Part shown: positions 38,438-48,599 of the stretch, piece by piece
Numbering within the stretch: the stretch's first letter is position 1
Layout of the letters: every line of letters starts with the position of its first letter
NCBI RefSeq assembly: GCF_000165395.2
Contig: NC_067396.1
Span: 1,116,001-1,180,000 of the forward strand
DNA: 64,000 nucleotides
DNA from: Babesia bovis T2Bo
Lineage: Eukaryota > Apicomplexa > Aconoidasida > Piroplasmida > Babesiidae
Direction: 5' to 3'
Notes under the pieces: generated by a model
Seen by the model: the letters and a program-made list of their open reading frames with translations, nothing else
The model's database searches: none
Told to the model about the DNA's origin: nothing
Made by a program: the position numbers and the translations under genes

Positions 38438-40249
38438 TCAAACGACCTTCAAGGGTCTTATGTATTTAGAAGCAGGATTGCCAACCAAAAGCTCATTTGC
38501 CCGCCGGACATGAGCATTTATAATAAAACGCATACAAGCCCTATGGGTGTACATGAGGCTATTGGGAGCATTGAAGTTGCTACCCGGAGTTGAAAAAGGA
38601 CCCAACCAGTTGTTGAACAGCTGTTCAATCAACCTGTCCTTGGGAGGGACCACAGTCCTACTATACGGAATGATACCCTTGTCCTCTAGTATAGAGACAT
38701 CATGATTCAAGGACCAATCAGTACAAGCGGTATCCAAAGGTGAGCGTAAATCAGATTTCAGCAATGTTATACCAGCAAGCTTCCTCATGACCATAAACAA
38801 ATCATTGGAACTACCAAGACCTTTAGTAGCCAACAACATGCGGCAGTTTACCTGCTCATCCTGAAATCCCTTGTCCATGTAACGTTTGTCAATCTTGAAG
38901 CAAACGGTATCAGAGTAGACCAGGCTGTTATACCTCACGCTGAACACGACATCCAGGGGATCGTAACATAAAGCACAAGTCATCCTTGTGATATCACTAA
39001 AGTGAGCCACGAAAGGCGTCTCATCCATGAATCGCGATATGTTGAAACACGCCTTATGCGATGTTTCAATGAGGAACGACATAGAGCAAGCAACTCCGAT
39101 GGCCCCAATGGCAACCTGCTGCGCCATTGGAGGTGGGAATTCCGAGCAGTCAGTCATGGTCCCCCAGGACCACAAACAATGGTTGCCGTCTATTTTAACA
39201 TGGCCAGTGTCCATTTCATCGGGGCTTTCGTCTATATCGCCACTGTCCGTATCCATTGGGGCATCCGATTTCGTAGATACCAAAGCTTTCCTTGGTAACA
39301 GTAACCCCCTAAGCCACTGGATATTAACCGATTGTGAATCTTCAACAGAAAGTAATAGCGCATGCATACGTTGTAATGTAAACAGTTCACGTTGACCACC
39401 GCGCATAAAGTTTGTTGAATCCGGGTTGGCCACCCACTCGTCAACAGCTGACCACAGCACATCACGGCGCTTGTCGTCATGCAATAGTGCATGACGATGA
39501 CGAACTTCATTTGAACTGAATCGTAAACCACACATAGTACACTGCGCACTTCTGCCCTCAAAGAGACTCATTATAACCTGAGGAGCTACCACATTCGATA
39601 CCTTGCCAGTTTGCTTCCACATGCTAGAAGACATCTCAATGTTCATCTCCAAATTGTTGTCAAAGGCATTCGTGTCCTGCAGCTTCTGCGCAAGGATAAG
39701 CAAAACGGCAATATCATTATAAGTCAACGGACCCACGTAACCTTCCGTGCCATTAGGGCCTATAGGTATACGTCTCGACATAACAGACGTAGCATAGGAT
39801 CTGTTGTCCATGTCAATCAAACTGAACATGTCATCTAAATTACCAAGCAATGGAGGATGCCTCACATGCGGAGCTGATACTGCAGCGTCAATATCCAAGT
39901 GGTTCTTAATATTCCGCAGCTCATTTTGTCGGGAGAAGTACTTAATACCCTCCTCTACAGGGTTATAAGGAATTGAGCTTGATTCATCGTCATCGCCCTC
40001 TAAAGGTGATATGCGCATACGCCTTAAAGCGACCTCCACCAAAGCTTTACGGGCATCTCGGTCCTCTGAACTGTATTGCGGTATTGGCTCTTGAGAAGGG
40101 TAGCTGGAACCAAGGAACCCATCCCCTTGGTCACCAGAACCAATGGCTACAGTGCCGCAATTGGTAAACTTGGATAATGCATCGGAAAGTTTAGCACGTT
40201 TAGTCATATACAGACTACTGGAAATAGGAGCACTGCCATGTTGAGCCAT
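38438..40249 (-). CDS. Two-zinc-finger protein, Pcf11-like
   Basis: A 603-residue single-exon product. Residues ~236-255 read 'CTMCGLRFSSNEVRHRHALLH', a C2H2-type finger followed by a basic 'DDKRRDVLWSAVDEWV' helix. A second pair of Cys lies near residue 436 (CALCYDPLDVVF). Two fingers spaced ~180 residues apart, the first followed by a Trp-rich helix, resemble the C-terminal region of Pcf11, a cleavage/polyadenylation factor. No CTD-interacting domain was recognised at the N-terminus, so it may be a divergent or truncated relative or another zinc-finger protein. The acidic linker (residues ~330-355) is low-complexity. Confidence 0.45.
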   Translation of the reverse strand: MAQHGSAPISSSLYMTKRAKLSDALSKFTNCGTVAIGSGDQGDGFLGSSYPSQEPIPQYSSEDRDARKALVEVALRRMRISPLEGDDDESSSIPYNPVEEGIKYFSRQNELRNIKNHLDIDAAVSAPHVRHPPLLGNLDDMFSLIDMDNRSYATSVMSRRIPIGPNGTEGYVGPLTYNDIAVLLILAQKLQDTNAFDNNLEMNIEMSSSMWKQTGKVSNVVAPQVIMSLFEGRSAQCTMCGLRFSSNEVRHRHALLHDDKRRDVLWSAVDEWVANPDSTNFMRGGQRELFTLQRMHALLLSVEDSQSVNIQWLRGLLLPRKALVSTKSDAPMDTDSGDIDESPDEMDTGHVKIDGNHCLWSWGTMTDCSEFPPPMAQQVAIGAIGVACSMSFLIETSHKACFNISRFMDETPFVAHFSDITRMTCALCYDPLDVVFSVRYNSLVYSDTVCFKIDKRYMDKGFQDEQVNCRMLLATKGLGSSNDLFMVMRKLAGITLLKSDLRSPLDTACTDWSLNHDVSILEDKGIIPYSRTVVPPKDRLIEQLFNNWLGPFSTPGSNFNAPNSLMYTHRACMRFIINAHVRRANELLVGNPASKYIRPLKVV

Positions 40250-40556
40250 AGTAACACCATGTCGTATTTCTTAGTGACCGATATACATTATCCTGCGATA
40301 TAAGAGAGCACCTGGGTACGGGTACACTATATAAATACACGAATCAAGGTCGACGTGACCTGTCGATAAACTTTATACCTGCACATTAAAATGGTATAAC
40401 ACAAAAATATATTATAAACCACTAATGTGTTGTTTTCAACCGAAGGCTAGGGTACAACCGAGGTAATACCAACACACCTGTGACGCACAGCCTTCCTCAT
40501 AAAATATAAATATAGTATTAAGCATAAGTACCATGAGAAACCGATATGTGTGTCGT
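40250..40556. other. Short intergenic region, nothing recognised
   Basis: 307 AT-rich bases between the stop of the golgin-like gene and the start of the Pcf11-like gene, both on the minus strand. No open frame or structure of note. Confidence 0.55.
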
Positions 40557-42124
40557 CTAATGTTGTTCTTCCAGGAAGTCAATGAACTCATTGGCCAAGG
40601 AGCGGGCGCCTTTCAATACCACCGGGTTAGCCAACTCAGATGGAGGTTCTATACCCAGCATGCTCTCCAAAAGCTTGATAATGTCGTCCTTACGATGACT
40701 GCCCGCACGGTCATGAGCATAATACTGCTCTATCATCTTCCCAACCGTATCCTTGTCTATGAACTCACTCTTCTTCATGAGTAGCCTCTGATTAGATGCG
40801 ATAAGCTCCTCGTTCTTCTGCACTAACTGTGTCTTCACAGTATTGGCAGTCAGAAGTGATTCCGTTAACCGCTTGATTTCCCTGCGTTTCTCTTCAAGCT
40901 GCTCCTCCAGGGAACCCAAGGTCTCTTGGAGTGCCTTGACCTATACCATGGATGTGTCCATACCACAAAAACCAACCTGCTGCTCAAGCGCATCTGCTTT
41001 AGATGCTTGTATAATAGATGCATTGTGAATGGATGACAGCTTCTCTAGCCTGCGATCGTGATCTGCCTAAGTAAAGTTAATTTGTTACACAAGCAACCCA
41101 CCTGAATCTTAGAAATATAGGTAATTAAACGCATGTATTCACCAGGGTTTTCCTCGACTGGTCCATCGGTTATACTGGGTTGTGGAGTTGTACCGTAAAA
41201 TAACAGTGGCTCCGTATGCTTGATTGCTTCCAAGAGGACATTAGACCCAGCAAGAAGGCGTGGCTCGTCAATGTTCAAAACACGCGCTAAAATGCCCATA
41301 GTATGTAACGAACGCTCCAACCATGATAATATACGCTCGGTGTGATCCTTATGAACACTGTGGCAATCAAGCCAACTTGAAGGACGCTCCATAGGCTGGA
41401 CAAACATGGTGTATCCAGTGGCATCCCTGACCCTAGACTCAATTTCTTTCCAAAGGAATTCCAGCATCTCACACATTTTGTAGAGCAAATGCAAACGTGA
41501 AGATATAGCAATTGATGAACCGGTGTTGCCGGCGTTGTGAACTGAGCTTTCCTTGGCTACCAAGCCAGTGTCATTGCCACTATATGGTACAGGGCTCTTG
41601 TGAGTTGTAGTAAACGATACCGGAGGATTGCTGACGGATTGCCGTCCGCTTTCATTCATATCGGATCCGTAATACGATATAAGTTTGTTAGTAAAATCAC
41701 CTAATATGCCACTGCTATCGTCATTTGAAACGTTGCCCAAAGATTGAATCATCCACTCACGTTGTTCAGCGGCCTCCAAAGGGCAGTAGCTGCCCGCAGC
41801 ATCTGCCGCCGACGTAGCGGCGGCAGGAGATACCCTGCTTGCGGTAGCATGCCCACCATCTGGAGGCAACGATCCTGCATCCCTTGGATAACGATGAGTG
41901 TCATCATCCTCCTCAGAATCGGTATACAGGTACTGCTTGAAGTTGTTAATCTCATTCACCGCCTTGCGGAGGTTAAACCAAGTGGAGCGCATCGTGTTGA
42001 CTTGAATGCAGTCAATACCGCTCCGCAAGTAGCATTCATATAAAGCGTCTTCTAAAAAGCACCCGATAATATAGACCAACAAGGAACCGATGTCACTATA
42101 ACTCAACCTTGCAGTATATGTCAC
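40557..42124 (-). CDS. Golgin-like coiled-coil protein with GRIP/GRAB-type C-terminus
   Basis: Exons (minus): 42124-41102, 41066-40977, 40940-40557, with introns of 35 and 36 nt. The product is 498 residues. The N-terminal ~340 residues are mixed, with an acidic, Ala-rich linker. A coiled coil follows (TLGSLEEQLEEKRREIKRLT). The C-terminus has 'DTVGKMIEQYYAHD', a basic turn, then 'DDIIKLLESMLGIE', matching the helix pair of GRIP/GRAB Golgi-targeting domains (Leu/Val-Tyr helix, then 'LLPVIATLL-like' helix). This would bind Arl1 or Arf1 at the trans-Golgi. The family is inferred from spacing and pattern, not a close match. Confidence 0.55.
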
Positions 42125-42705
42125 TGTCCAGAAGTGCTGATATCACCCCTACGGTTTATGCGATCACAGATTAGTTACTCAACACGTGTTCAAGCACCCA
42201 TCAATAGATACATCTGTTGTAATCTAGTAACATACCATAGCGTAAATAACGCATCCAGGGACTTGCAAATGTTGTAGATAGAGCTATACAGTCCAGTTTA
42301 CATAACAAACACAATCCAATCGACAATAACAGTGTGCAACATTACAACCACTGGGTACAGAGATATGCCATTTAATGCATAATTAGGCTTTTATTTCCTT
42401 AAAATTATAACGAATTGCAATTTGTAATTGCTATATTAGCTAAATGTGTACCTGCAGAACCAGACACATGTCTACATCATCACCACAAATTGATGTGTAA
42501 ACTTATTTACCAGAAAAACACCCTGGTACAACCTTGAAAAGAAATAACAATACTCAGGTAACTCATAAATCATTAGTAATCCACATTCCTGCCTCTGGTC
42601 CCCATACAACACATTTTAAAAGCGTATTTATAACCACTATTCATTGATATATCTTCCAGGACTTATCCTACACAATGTATATCAATAATGATTGACATAT
42701 GTCAG
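42125..42705. promoter_or_regulatory. Divergent intergenic region upstream of the golgin-like and RPC5 loci
   Basis: About 580 AT-rich bases between divergent genes. The last 100 bases may include 5' exons of the small frame that ends at 42892: splice-like sites lie at 42677 (GTATAT) and 42626 (GTATTT). No other feature was recognised. Confidence 0.4.
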
Positions 42706-42892
42706 GTACATAGATTCCCCAAAGGGATGTACACCTGGATTCTATCGCATATGCTATGCACATCGCGCTGTAAGCCTTCTTCGGGAATTGGCCAATTACA
42801 GGACTATTAAAGGCAGTACTCTATATCGTAATCCAACAACATTCGGTAAAGCCTACTGGAGTATGTATTTTGAGTCATCGTACCGAAGATGA
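42706..42892 (+). CDS. 3' exon of a small hypothetical gene, ending ATGA into RPC5
   Basis: After a GTCAG acceptor at 42701-42705, a 61-codon frame encodes 'YIDSPKGCTPGFYRICYAHR' and continues with a balanced composition to TGA at 42890-42892. The TGA overlaps the RPC5 ATG (42889-42891) as ATGA. The 5' end is unresolved. A 29-nt intron from 42677 to 42705 would build a start codon from AT (42675-42676) plus G (42706), giving a 62-residue protein. Other upstream exons are possible. Function unknown. It may be a small gene, a 5' leader ORF, or chance. Confidence 0.35.
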
Positions 42893-44910
42893 AGGATACT
42901 AACGATCAACATGCTATGGATATTGATGCCATGGACGACGATCCAGTGGTCTGCGAGTTTGATGTCTTTCTAAACAACACTGTTATGCAGGACCTATTAA
43001 GTAGCGTTGTTGAACCGCCGAGTACACTGTCAGTAGTTAAAGAACTCTGTAGCAAGCCTTTTGGCGATTTGTTCCTATTCCAGTATCCACTGGAATTGGC
43101 CACTTCAGATGAAGTTAACGGGTCAGACGAAGTTCATATACACGACAGAATTGCCAAAAGCTCGAATGCAACTGATATGTTAACCATCTCGGAATTATCA
43201 GTGGGTATCGAGTCGCGCCGCGAAGTAGTTGACGAGCGTATGTATGGCGTGTCGTCAATAGTTAAAAAAAGCAAGCGAAGCAGCTGCCCACACTTCAAGA
43301 TAGTATACGATATAGGACCAATACAAGACGAAGATGTTAAGATACTGTCAGGCAGGAAAAGTTCCAGATCATCGAGCCCGTACCTCCGTTGCGAACCTTC
43401 AGACCCAGCGAACGCTATAGGATTCCTGGAGTTAAATGCACCTGCCCAGCCATACAAAAGGAATATCTTGAAGCTCAGGTCAGAGATTGTCACAGGAGAT
43501 CATGTTTGCGACTGTCTAGGAGTACTGGTAGTAGAGGAAACTGATCAGGGTATAGTTAGGTCGTTACATATCGTCCCAGTTAGGGGTGTTATACAACTGC
43601 GACCTAAAGTCAAGCCTGGCAACCGCCAATTCGTTAACTTTGACGACACGCTGACAAGTCTGTTTCAAAATAGAAACTTGCAGTGGAGAGATATCCATAA
43701 CATTAACGGCATCGACTCACCACAATCCCGAGAGATTGTGCAGATACTAACCCAAAGGTACAGGACCCTGCAGAACATTGCAAGGTCGCCCATATTCTTC
43801 TACGATGAGCCCTCGCTCTACATAAACGCCGTGTGCTTCGCACAGGAATATGGAAAGTACCATGAAGAATGGCACTGCAGCCTGGAGTCAGATGTAGACG
43901 GATACCGGCATTCAATGAACCCAGCATTTAAATACCGAGGCAAGACCATTGTTTACAGGGAAATGCAAAAGAATACACCAAATATCCGCTTCATGAGCAA
44001 CCTGGATATTGAAACCCAATTGAAGCTGTTGCTAACGTTGCGTAACATTGATTCGTTCTACTCACTCAAAAAGGATGTAGTATATAACGAAAGCGTGACT
44101 GATGACCGATTAATAGAAATATTGCAGGAATTTGCAACAAATATCGACGGAAATTGGATATTGGCATCTGACCATGCGATACCGAACTACACCATCGAGG
44201 ACGACTACGATAACGAGGATCGCGCGTATCTAGTGGTTTGCCGCGATGTTATCCTGGGTCTGTTCTATCGCGACGTGGTCATGAGGGACTTGCTACAAAA
44301 GGGTGCCTACGGCCACGTAACCATGGAGGCAGTGCATAGCCTCACCGGCCTGCCAGTACCCATGGTACACGAAATGTTATCGCAAGTAGCACAACAACAT
44401 GGCAAACTTTGGACACTAAAATTAAAGCGAGACCAAGATTTCTACACGAACTACAATTCATTAATGAAGACTTATCAGGCATACTGGCCTAACCGCTTGC
44501 ACGAATGTATGAAACAGATCAAGACACTACGAGAGACACAGAGCTCAGTGGTATCACAGATTATATACCGCTATATCCTGAAGTCAGCCATAACAACGGC
44601 ATTGAACAATCGCGTGTACTCAGCCGAACAGATTTCCCAAGAGCTTACGGCAATAGGATACTCAATAGATTCAGCACCACTTTTCGAGTCATTGCTACAG
44701 CAAGTGGCAATACCGTTCCTCAAGGGTGATACCAAAATGTGGGTGCTAAAGAAAAGCTGCGCTACGCTAAACTCACTAAAGCCAACCTCTGCAGGACAGA
44801 GTATCGCACCCATGCGACGTTTGAAAACTGAAGCGGTACGTCGCATGCTAACCGATTCATCCCTGCCGGAGTTTTTAAAACGCCGACTAGCGATGATGCC
44901 GTCATCATGA
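42889..44910 (+). CDS. RPC5: RNA polymerase III subunit RPC5 (Rpc37/POLR3E-like)
   Basis: A 673-residue single-exon product. The start has the family pattern: an acidic lead 'MDIDAMDDDPVVCEFDVFL', then 'GDLFLFQYPLE', equivalent to the Leu-Tyr-Leu-Phe-Gln-Tyr-Pro block of RPC5/Rpc37. A region at ~180-240 (GFLELNAPAQPYKRNILKL, then 'GVIQLRPKV') fits the dimerisation module that pairs with the RPC4 subunit. The long C-terminal half (~300-673) has winged-helix-like repeats, as in animal RPC5 rather than the short yeast Rpc37. The role is Pol III initiation and termination, for tRNA and 5S rRNA. The next small gene starts 47 nt downstream. Confidence 0.75.
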   Translation: MKDTNDQHAMDIDAMDDDPVVCEFDVFLNNTVMQDLLSSVVEPPSTLSVVKELCSKPFGDLFLFQYPLELATSDEVNGSDEVHIHDRIAKSSNATDMLTISELSVGIESRREVVDERMYGVSSIVKKSKRSSCPHFKIVYDIGPIQDEDVKILSGRKSSRSSSPYLRCEPSDPANAIGFLELNAPAQPYKRNILKLRSEIVTGDHVCDCLGVLVVEETDQGIVRSLHIVPVRGVIQLRPKVKPGNRQFVNFDDTLTSLFQNRNLQWRDIHNINGIDSPQSREIVQILTQRYRTLQNIARSPIFFYDEPSLYINAVCFAQEYGKYHEEWHCSLESDVDGYRHSMNPAFKYRGKTIVYREMQKNTPNIRFMSNLDIETQLKLLLTLRNIDSFYSLKKDVVYNESVTDDRLIEILQEFATNIDGNWILASDHAIPNYTIEDDYDNEDRAYLVVCRDVILGLFYRDVVMRDLLQKGAYGHVTMEAVHSLTGLPVPMVHEMLSQVAQQHGKLWTLKLKRDQDFYTNYNSLMKTYQAYWPNRLHECMKQIKTLRETQSSVVSQIIYRYILKSAITTALNNRVYSAEQISQELTAIGYSIDSAPLFESLLQQVAIPFLKGDTKMWVLKKSCATLNSLKPTSAGQSIAPMRRLKTEAVRRMLTDSSLPEFLKRRLAMMPSS

Positions 44911-44957
44911 TTACTGAACCACAGTTCAATATGAATTACATACATTCACATTTCAGT

Positions 44958-45372
44958 ATGAGTTGGAGTATCCGGTGGCCCCTGGGTACCCTGAAGAGAT
45001 ATGCTACAGTCGTAGCCAGTGAATCCCGTATTGCAACGGCATGAAACACCCAAGCACGATCCTGATAATAGTTATGTTGGCCTATTTAAGTTACCTCTAC
45101 CGAGACACGTGTGGTCCGGGTCAGTGCACGGCTGTAATTCTACGAGCTGGTATGAGTCGTCAAAGGCCTTCTTGTCCAGCTTTGATCCGCCATACAAAAC
45201 AAAGGTGTCTGTAGTTAATAAATCACTCAAAAAGTGCAACTCACCGTTGACAAATGCCAAAGCGGCATATGCCCTTCCACTGGGATTGATACCCGATGTT
45301 GGTATGATGTACCATCTAGAAGACGTAGTGTCGAAGCGCCATAAATCACTGATAGCGATCTATGCAGCATAA
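44958..45372 (+). CDS. Small two-exon hypothetical protein (126 aa)
   Basis: Exon 1 is 44958-44985 (MSWSIRWPL plus one base). A 34-nt intron (GTACCC...GCCAG) follows, and exon 2 is 45020-45372. The ORF in exon 2 alone has no ATG near its start and a TAG just upstream, so an upstream exon is needed, and this one has the modal intron length. The body is basic with Pro and Trp (LFKLPLPRHVW) and could be an organelle ribosomal or small mitochondrial protein, but nothing was recognised. It ends 7 nt from the convergent kelch gene's stop. Confidence 0.5.
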
Positions 45373-45379
45373 TCACAGC

Positions 45380-46459
45380 TTACCTGTAGCATCTAGTGGA
45401 TGCATATCCAAAGTCACACCCCCCGAAGTAAAATATACTCCTCCCTAAACTAAGAGAGCTCATGCCCTCTGATGGAGGAGGGACAACCGGAGAGTCTACT
45501 TGCGACCACTTCAAGTCACCCAAGTCAAAGGTCCACCTGGAACTATTGTTTCAACACAGAATCTACCCACATGTCATCGTGACTGCTGCCACCATAAGAA
45601 TATCCACCATGGAGATAGAGCTTGCCATCCACTAACTGCATAGAAGCACATTCCTTCGGCGATGGGTTAATACCCCCCTTACTAGAATCTATAGTGTCTC
45701 AATTACACAAGTGGTATACCAACCGGTACTAAGCAACTTGAATGATGCAACAATCTCCTGGCTATAAGGTTCAGTTGTTGTTTTCGTGGATATTGTAATC
45801 TCATGCAAATCATTGAGATATATGCCATCCTGGAATGTGTCACACAAATGAATTAGAACCCACATCGTTGTATCCACCAAATATATAAATGCGATTAACG
45901 CCGTCAGTACAGCTAGCATGCCCACTCCTGGGCAGAAATTTATTAACTCCTTGAGGATATACATGAGTCCACTTGTTATTTATGACATCTACGCTATATG
46001 ACACAAATACATAATACATACCGTATTGACTAATAGTACCTAAAGTGCCATTCTGGTTATACCCTCCTATGAGATATAAAGTGGAGCCTATTTTAGTCAA
46101 AGTAGCTCCAGCTCTAGGAGCTGGGACATTCCCAACAGATGGCAAGGTCACCCATTGCTTCCTCCATGGGTCAAACCGCTTCAGGTCACTACTGAATGTA
46201 CCTATCAGTTGTCATTACATAATGTCACAAATCCAAACCTTCTGACTCTCCCCCGAATGTATAGAGCAAAGATTCGGAAAATGTATACGCGAATTTATGG
46301 TACTTAGGTGTGTCTGCGCAAGCATAAGACAAAAATAACTAAATGTGTACCTTCCTTAGCTGGAGCCAATACCTTCCATCTTGCAGCATCGGTGTACCGG
46401 AGCCACAACGCCAGCCAAATAAACACACCTACACATAACGGAATGCATTTTATTAGCAT
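45380..46459 (-). CDS. Seven-exon kelch-repeat protein with hydrophobic N-terminus
   Basis: Exons (minus): 46459-46351, 46313-46239, 46201-46022, 45988-45864, 45829-45724, 45688-45571, 45536-45380. Introns are 37, 37, 33, 34, 35 and 34 nt. The coding length is 870 nt, giving 289 residues. Five kelch blades are visible from their Gly-Gly signatures: LLYTFGGES, LYLIGGYNQNG, IYIFGGYNDDG, LYLHGGYSYGG and IFYFGGCDFG. The intron choices were made to keep each blade continuous (for example GGYND joined to DGIYLNDLH). Residues 6-21 are hydrophobic (IPLCVGVFIWLALWL), so it may be secreted or membrane-anchored, unusual for kelch proteins. An alternative first exon upstream would remove that feature. 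Confidence 0.72.
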
Positions 46460-46845
46460 ATTAAAACTGCTTTACATAATTAGGTACTTTGTTATACAGG
46501 TAAATGTTACGACACCATATGGGTTAATCAACAACATGTCGATACCATAGGAAGCAATATATTAAATTATTAGAATAAAAAAAAACATTATCCACAAAGC
46601 ATCTCAAGTCAGCTATATTAAGAATAATCACTGATTGAAGTACCACCAAGTCACGTGACTCTAGATTGCAGGGCAGTACACATCATAATTAGACTTACCT
46701 TACGGTATATACATTTAGTGATATGTTAATCCCTATTATATACAATAAAACTGCTGGATTCCTAAGTGTCTACTGGGTGTTACAGGCTATATAAAGTAAC
46801 TAGGTACACTATATATATCGAGGAATCTCGTATCGCAATAGAGCT
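46460..46845. promoter_or_regulatory. Divergent promoter region between the kelch gene and the five-exon unknown gene
   Basis: 386 very AT-rich bases with homopolymer A and no open frames. No specific element named. Confidence 0.45.
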
Positions 46846-48597
46846 ATGAGATGTGGCACCTGGTGTAAGTGGCTGTTTATAGTTCTATGTAGAACCCTGA
46901 TTAAACATGCTAGGGCACTTTCTGGAGCGAAGAAGGTATGTCTATCACATAGTCTAGTGCTATCCTCATAGCAACACGTGCTAATAACGCTAGTATCTTG
47001 TTCACCTGATGCTGTAGCATTCTTTCGATGGAGCCATTCTGTCGCCACAAAGCGAAGACCTGGTATCGCGGTTGAGTACTGCTACAAATGGGTCCTGCAA
47101 GCTGTTTACAAGCATCGGTGCTCGCAGTCCGAAACAGAGAAGGGAGCTTTGGAATAGTTTTAATTTGGACCACAAGCAGCCCTCTACTCTACACGGCCCA
47201 TTAAAACCCCGATGCGACCTGTGGGAAGTCAATGAGCCAGAGCAGTGTACGTTAGTATTGGATCTTGACATATGTTCGTTGTCCGATGACCTGGAAGGCA
47301 AATATGATAGGCGTAAGATCCTGAAACTATTACAGCGCTCAAATGCGGTGCTATTACATGTAAACGCTGAAGATATTGAATTCACCGCCAGTTCATTTCG
47401 ATTGAATCGTAATTTCAGAAATATACTTAAAGAATTATTAAATTTACAAGCCCGAGGTAATTCACCAAAGGTATACATATTTCTACCATCGCTAAAAGAT
47501 GTTAAAAAGGATCATACCTCTAAGGACATTGAAGCATGGGATCATTTTAAAAAGTACCTATTAGAACACACCAAAGGCACCACCCAAATCGAGTTTAAAA
47601 CCCATCAAGATGAGGCAGAGGTATACAGGGTAATAGCCAAAATGGCTCCAATAACTAATACCAAAGGTAGTTCATAGATAAAAGGCACTAATGACCCTCA
47701 GATGTGGCCAAGGCCATTTCCATGGCTGTTGAATCGGCAAGTAAAATTACAAACAGTACTGCAGTACGACTTCGTGATGCCTGTTTCAATTCACATAGAA
47801 AGATACTTAAGCACCGATTGGCAAATGTATACCGTGGAACAAGGCAACCCGACTTTGGGGAATACATAGAAGCCTCTATGTTGGATGCAACCCTGGCCTT
47901 GTACCTCCGAACCATGGATCTAGATGTAAGTGTTGCTCATGGGTAAACATAATGTACAGGCCGATGAAATAATTAAGGCACTACTAGACCAAGAGTATAA
48001 GCAAGTGTCACTATTCGCTGGTGACGCATACCTACGCATGGTTATGATATCAGCAGGTGAAGCTAAAAGCAAATTACGCAAGGAGTTGGGTGATAATCCA
48101 AAACAAGATACAAACGCACTAATGGAATCCATTTTGACGGAATACGATCAACAGTTAAGTGAGGCGTTCAAGTCACTGTCTAGTAAATTGGAGCCACCTC
48201 AATGGGTCATGAAAACCGTAGATGAAGTTCGTACACAATTGAAGCAACAACTAGAGTCTATAGTAGCAGTTCATAATGGACTGCCCAGTCCAGTATACAG
48301 TAACCAAGAACGCATGTTAGAAGATAACCATATGAAAAACAAGAAAGATAGAGGCATAAGCATGATGCTATTCATCTCATGTATGCTTCGAGAGCATGGA
48401 TACGGTAATCGGCAGGGATACATCAATTATCAATTGGGTCCCGTGATATTCACACTAGGGTAAGGTATATACTATACACATTAAAATCATACAGTTACGC
48501 CAATGATCGAGATGTTGCTGAAAACAAGCCGGGAACAGGTCTACTCACACCTGCTTTCAGAATACAACCACGAATCCACTTCAATATTAAGTTGTAG
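46846..48597 (+). CDS. Five-exon protein of unknown function with N-terminal hydrophobic leader (521 aa)
   Basis: Exons 46846-46935, 47018-47666, 47702-47925, 47960-48459, 48495-48597. Introns are 82, 35, 34 and 35 nt. The total of 1,566 coding nt keeps frame throughout. The first intron contains TGCTAATAAC, a plausible branch site. Exon 1 supplies a leader with a hydrophobic core (KWLFIVLC). The middle is alternating alpha/beta ('CTLVLDLDICSLSDD', 'KVYIFLPSLKD'), then a long helical region. The end is beta-like (QGYINYQLGPVIFTLGY ... RIHFNIKL). No family was recognised. The alternating part and length recall a degenerate GTPase fold, but no P-loop was seen. The stop is 2 nt from the convergent CPW-WPC gene. 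Confidence 0.6.
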
Positions 48598-48599
48598 CA

